Shown one piece after another: positions 18,014 to 20,000 of a stretch of DNA of 20,000 nucleotides (position 1 is the first letter of the stretch; every line of letters begins with the position of its first letter). The position numbers and the translations under genes are program-made. Location of the stretch: contig CAUJGJ010000444.1 of assembly GCA_963170055.1 (NCBI GenBank), positions 1,052,501 to 1,072,500 of the forward strand, read 5' to 3'. Under the pieces are notes generated by a model, which saw only the letters and a program-made list of their open reading frames with translations, was not told the DNA's origin and did not search any database. Source of the DNA: Halisarca cf. caerulea. Taxonomy: Eukaryota; Porifera; Demospongiae; Chondrillida; Halisarcidae.

Positions 18014-18761
18014 CTTTAGGGAGCTTGTTGTAAGAGGTTCGGCATATAGAACTCGAGTAAAACTAAATGCTTACTGTGCATGCATGTGTAATGGACACAA
18101 TTTTATAGCAAAACAGAATACAATCCTTAGGCTAGCTATCAATTAAATACTATATCCAAAAATTATAGTCTGTGCTATGTAATTATAACAGATTCTGAAG
18201 TAGAGTAGACCCTCACTCATCCACACTCCATGGGATCAGCTTATGTTCGGATATTATTATGTGAAATGCTTAAACATGAGAAATACATGTACTCTAATAT
18301 ATATATATTTTTTTTTTCTTGTCTTGTCATGCAGTGTTTATTTCAAAGTTTGTCTGTTTTTTTTCTTTCCTGTATAATACATATCAATAATATATATATA
18401 TATATATATGTATGTATAATAGAGAACTATACAAAAACTGTCAGGTAAATGCATAATATAAGGAGTCATTGTTAACTGGTGCATACTTGTGGTACGACAT
18501 TCATATATTAATCTGATCGAAGTACAAGAATCTGATGTTATAGAATAACTTTGCAAAATATAGGCTATACACTATAATATTGCTGTTCTGTATTATAAAG
18601 TACCATGCAATGTAGCTATATATATATATAGCTAGGGCATGCATACAGATATAATCATGCGCGCATGGCTGACATACATGAGGGTATATGTCTATAATTA
18701 ATTGTTATGTAGTTTATACTATGATGCAGTCGAGCAATGTTGATCGATCGATCCATCCAAC

Positions 18762-18816
<55 letters not shown>

Positions 18817-19156
18817 TATTATAATACACAAATGATTAAGTGATTATAATAATATTATTTCAGTTATAATACATTGTCAACATTAACATTATACTATATC
18901 ATGGTATAAATTACATACCTGATACATGCATTATAATACAAGTATTACAATTATAATTATATATTATACAATTGATAATGTAAAGGAAATTTCTGGAAAA
19001 ATGGTGCAGGTACACTATGCAAGCGCAATATGTGATCAACAATTTAAATGGTATAATACTGTATCTATGAGTACAAAACACATATTATACATACATGTAC
19101 ACACACTGACATGAATAAAATACAATGAGTTTCAATTTTGACATATATTCACATAT
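18014..19156. other. AT-rich spacer, right copy
   Basis: It matches 10364-11526 apart from shorter TA runs near 18297 and 18390 and a much longer one at 18765-18814. The end near 19157 is probably the 3' UTR of the minus-strand gene. No other gene is seen. Confidence 0.5.
18765..18814. repeat. (TA)n microsatellite
   Basis: About 25 TA units; the left copy has about six at 11172-11184. Confidence 0.95.
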
Positions 19157-19606
19157 TCAAAGATTTTGTGGCTCGTCTTGTTCAATATCAGGAAACAAGT
19201 CTTCTGACACGTCTTCTTCATTCACACTGCACTCTTGGGCGCTGCAAGTCTCTGTTCTTTCTGTAACAGTTGTAGTGGTTGGGCTCGGTGATGTCGTGGT
19301 GTGTGCAACATACCCTTTTCGGCCGACACTCACATAAAACTCCTCTTCGCAGAATGTACCTCCATTTTCCTTTGAAATAATAGGACTCCTCGCCCCTGAA
19401 CGCTTCTGACATCGACAGATCACCACAATGAGTATCAGGCCAAAGATAACCACAGCCAAGACTACTACTACTACTACAATGGGAGTAGCCACATGCAGAG
19501 CAATATCCACTGATGGAGTATCTGTCACAATATTGTCTGTAGACACAAAAAGTATGCAATGCCACGTACGTATATATAGGCAATAATTGTAGTGTGTGTG
19601 TGTGTG

Positions 19607-19673
<67 letters not shown>

Positions 19674-20000
19674 ATGCGTGCGTGCGTGCGTGCATGTGTG
19701 TGTTGTATATGTATGTGCATGCATGTGTGTGGACAGTTGGTGCATGTGTATGCCCATGGACCCAATCCAACTACAGATAATTATAATGCAATTGTGCACA
19801 TTAGGACCAAGCATTGATTGCAATTCTTAGGCCTTGAGTGCATGCATGGTGGCTTTGGCCAGATTCAACTACTGTACACAGCCGAAAGGCCCTCAATGTA
19901 ACCAGCATACTGTACACACGCACACACATACATGCATCATGCTAGCTGAATGTGATACGATAACAACTTTGCTTATGCTCACCTGCCGAGGGTGCTGGTG
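19157..20000 (-). CDS. C-terminal exons of a single-pass membrane protein (partial; exons 19983-20000 and 19157-19536)
   Basis: The terminal exon encodes about 125 residues: a short extracellular stalk (DNIVTDTPSVDIALHVATP), one strong membrane span (IVVVVVVLAVVIFGLILIVV), a basic stop (CRCQKR) and a roughly 80-residue cytoplasmic tail ending DIEQDEPQNL. The tail has a Thr/Ser-rich stretch and two tyrosines (EEFYVSV, KGYVAH). On the minus strand tttttgtgtctacag is a good acceptor ending at 19537, and cggcag|gtgagc at 19982/19983 is a strong donor. The intron would be 446 bases and phase 1, joining PAPSA to DNIV, and it contains the TG microsatellite. Phase-1 introns are usual between extracellular modules, so the protein is probably a type I receptor or adhesion molecule whose ectodomain lies to the right of the window. 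The family is not recognised from the tail. Longer frames running into His/Thr repeats are read-through of the intron. Confidence 0.7.
19592..19700. repeat. (TG)n microsatellite with (TGCG)n end
   Basis: About 40 TG units with one C interruption, followed by tgcgtgcgtgcgtgcg. It lies inside the predicted intron of the minus-strand gene. Confidence 0.95.

Larger units (their letters stand above)
11883..19411. repeat. Right copy of the tandem segmental duplication
   Basis: It carries the same order of features as the left copy, with differences by indel: it lacks the MITE, the two LINE insertions and about 2.4 kb around the end of gene A, and it gains a hairpin insertion and a 262-base filler. 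The matching ends at 19411, where this copy continues into the rest of a real exon and the left copy does not. The right copy is therefore the original context for the right-hand gene. Confidence 0.9.

Noticed and set aside
19218..19830. Frames rich in HT or CV dipeptides
   Set aside because: They read the TG/CA microsatellite. The real coding part is the exon at 19157-19536.

Overview
This looks like nuclear DNA of an early-branching animal, most likely a demosponge. The reasons are an intronless receptor-like membrane gene, a spliced gene with GT-AG introns, many truncated non-LTR retrotransposon ends, small terminal-inverted-repeat elements, and AT-rich spacer full of (TA)n, (TG)n, poly-G and tgcatgcatg/tagctagc words. 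The assignment to sponges is an inference from overall character, not from a marker gene.

The window is built from two near-identical tandem copies of one segment. The left copy runs from before base 1 to about 11781. The right copy runs from about 11883 (or 11970) to about 19411. Each carries, in order: (A) a plus-strand gene for a secreted-type Cys-rich domain fused to many membrane spans; (B) a repeat-rich spacer with a foldback element; (C) the 3' end of an L2/CR1-like LINE; (D) a 58-residue metallothionein gene on the minus strand, easily missed because it is so short; (E) a long AT-rich spacer with microsatellites and a decayed inverted-repeat element; (F) the 3' end of a minus-strand gene for a single-pass membrane protein.

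The copies are not equivalent. Gene A is intact on the left (663-2849), but on the right it is frameshifted and cut off after about 280 codons. Gene F is reduced to its last 84 or so codons on the left, while on the right it has its membrane span, a splice acceptor and an upstream exon leaving the window. So each copy keeps one good end gene, and only the metallothionein appears intact in both, with a single amino-acid difference (K16E).

Several insertions are present in one copy and missing from the other, so the empty site can be read directly. They are a 214-bp TIR element at 133-346 with TA flanks; a 1.66-kb 5'-truncated LINE (end of reverse transcriptase plus a restriction-like-endonuclease region) at 5516-7170 with a 15-bp target duplication; a 308-bp poly(A)-tailed end of a related LINE at 9558-9865 inside a (TA)n tract; and, on the right only, an 88-bp perfect hairpin at 12394-12481 flanked by 8-bp repeats. 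No rRNA, tRNA or CRISPR array was seen. An uncollapsed pair of haplotypes in the assembly would look much the same as a true tandem duplication, and this must be excluded before the duplication is interpreted.
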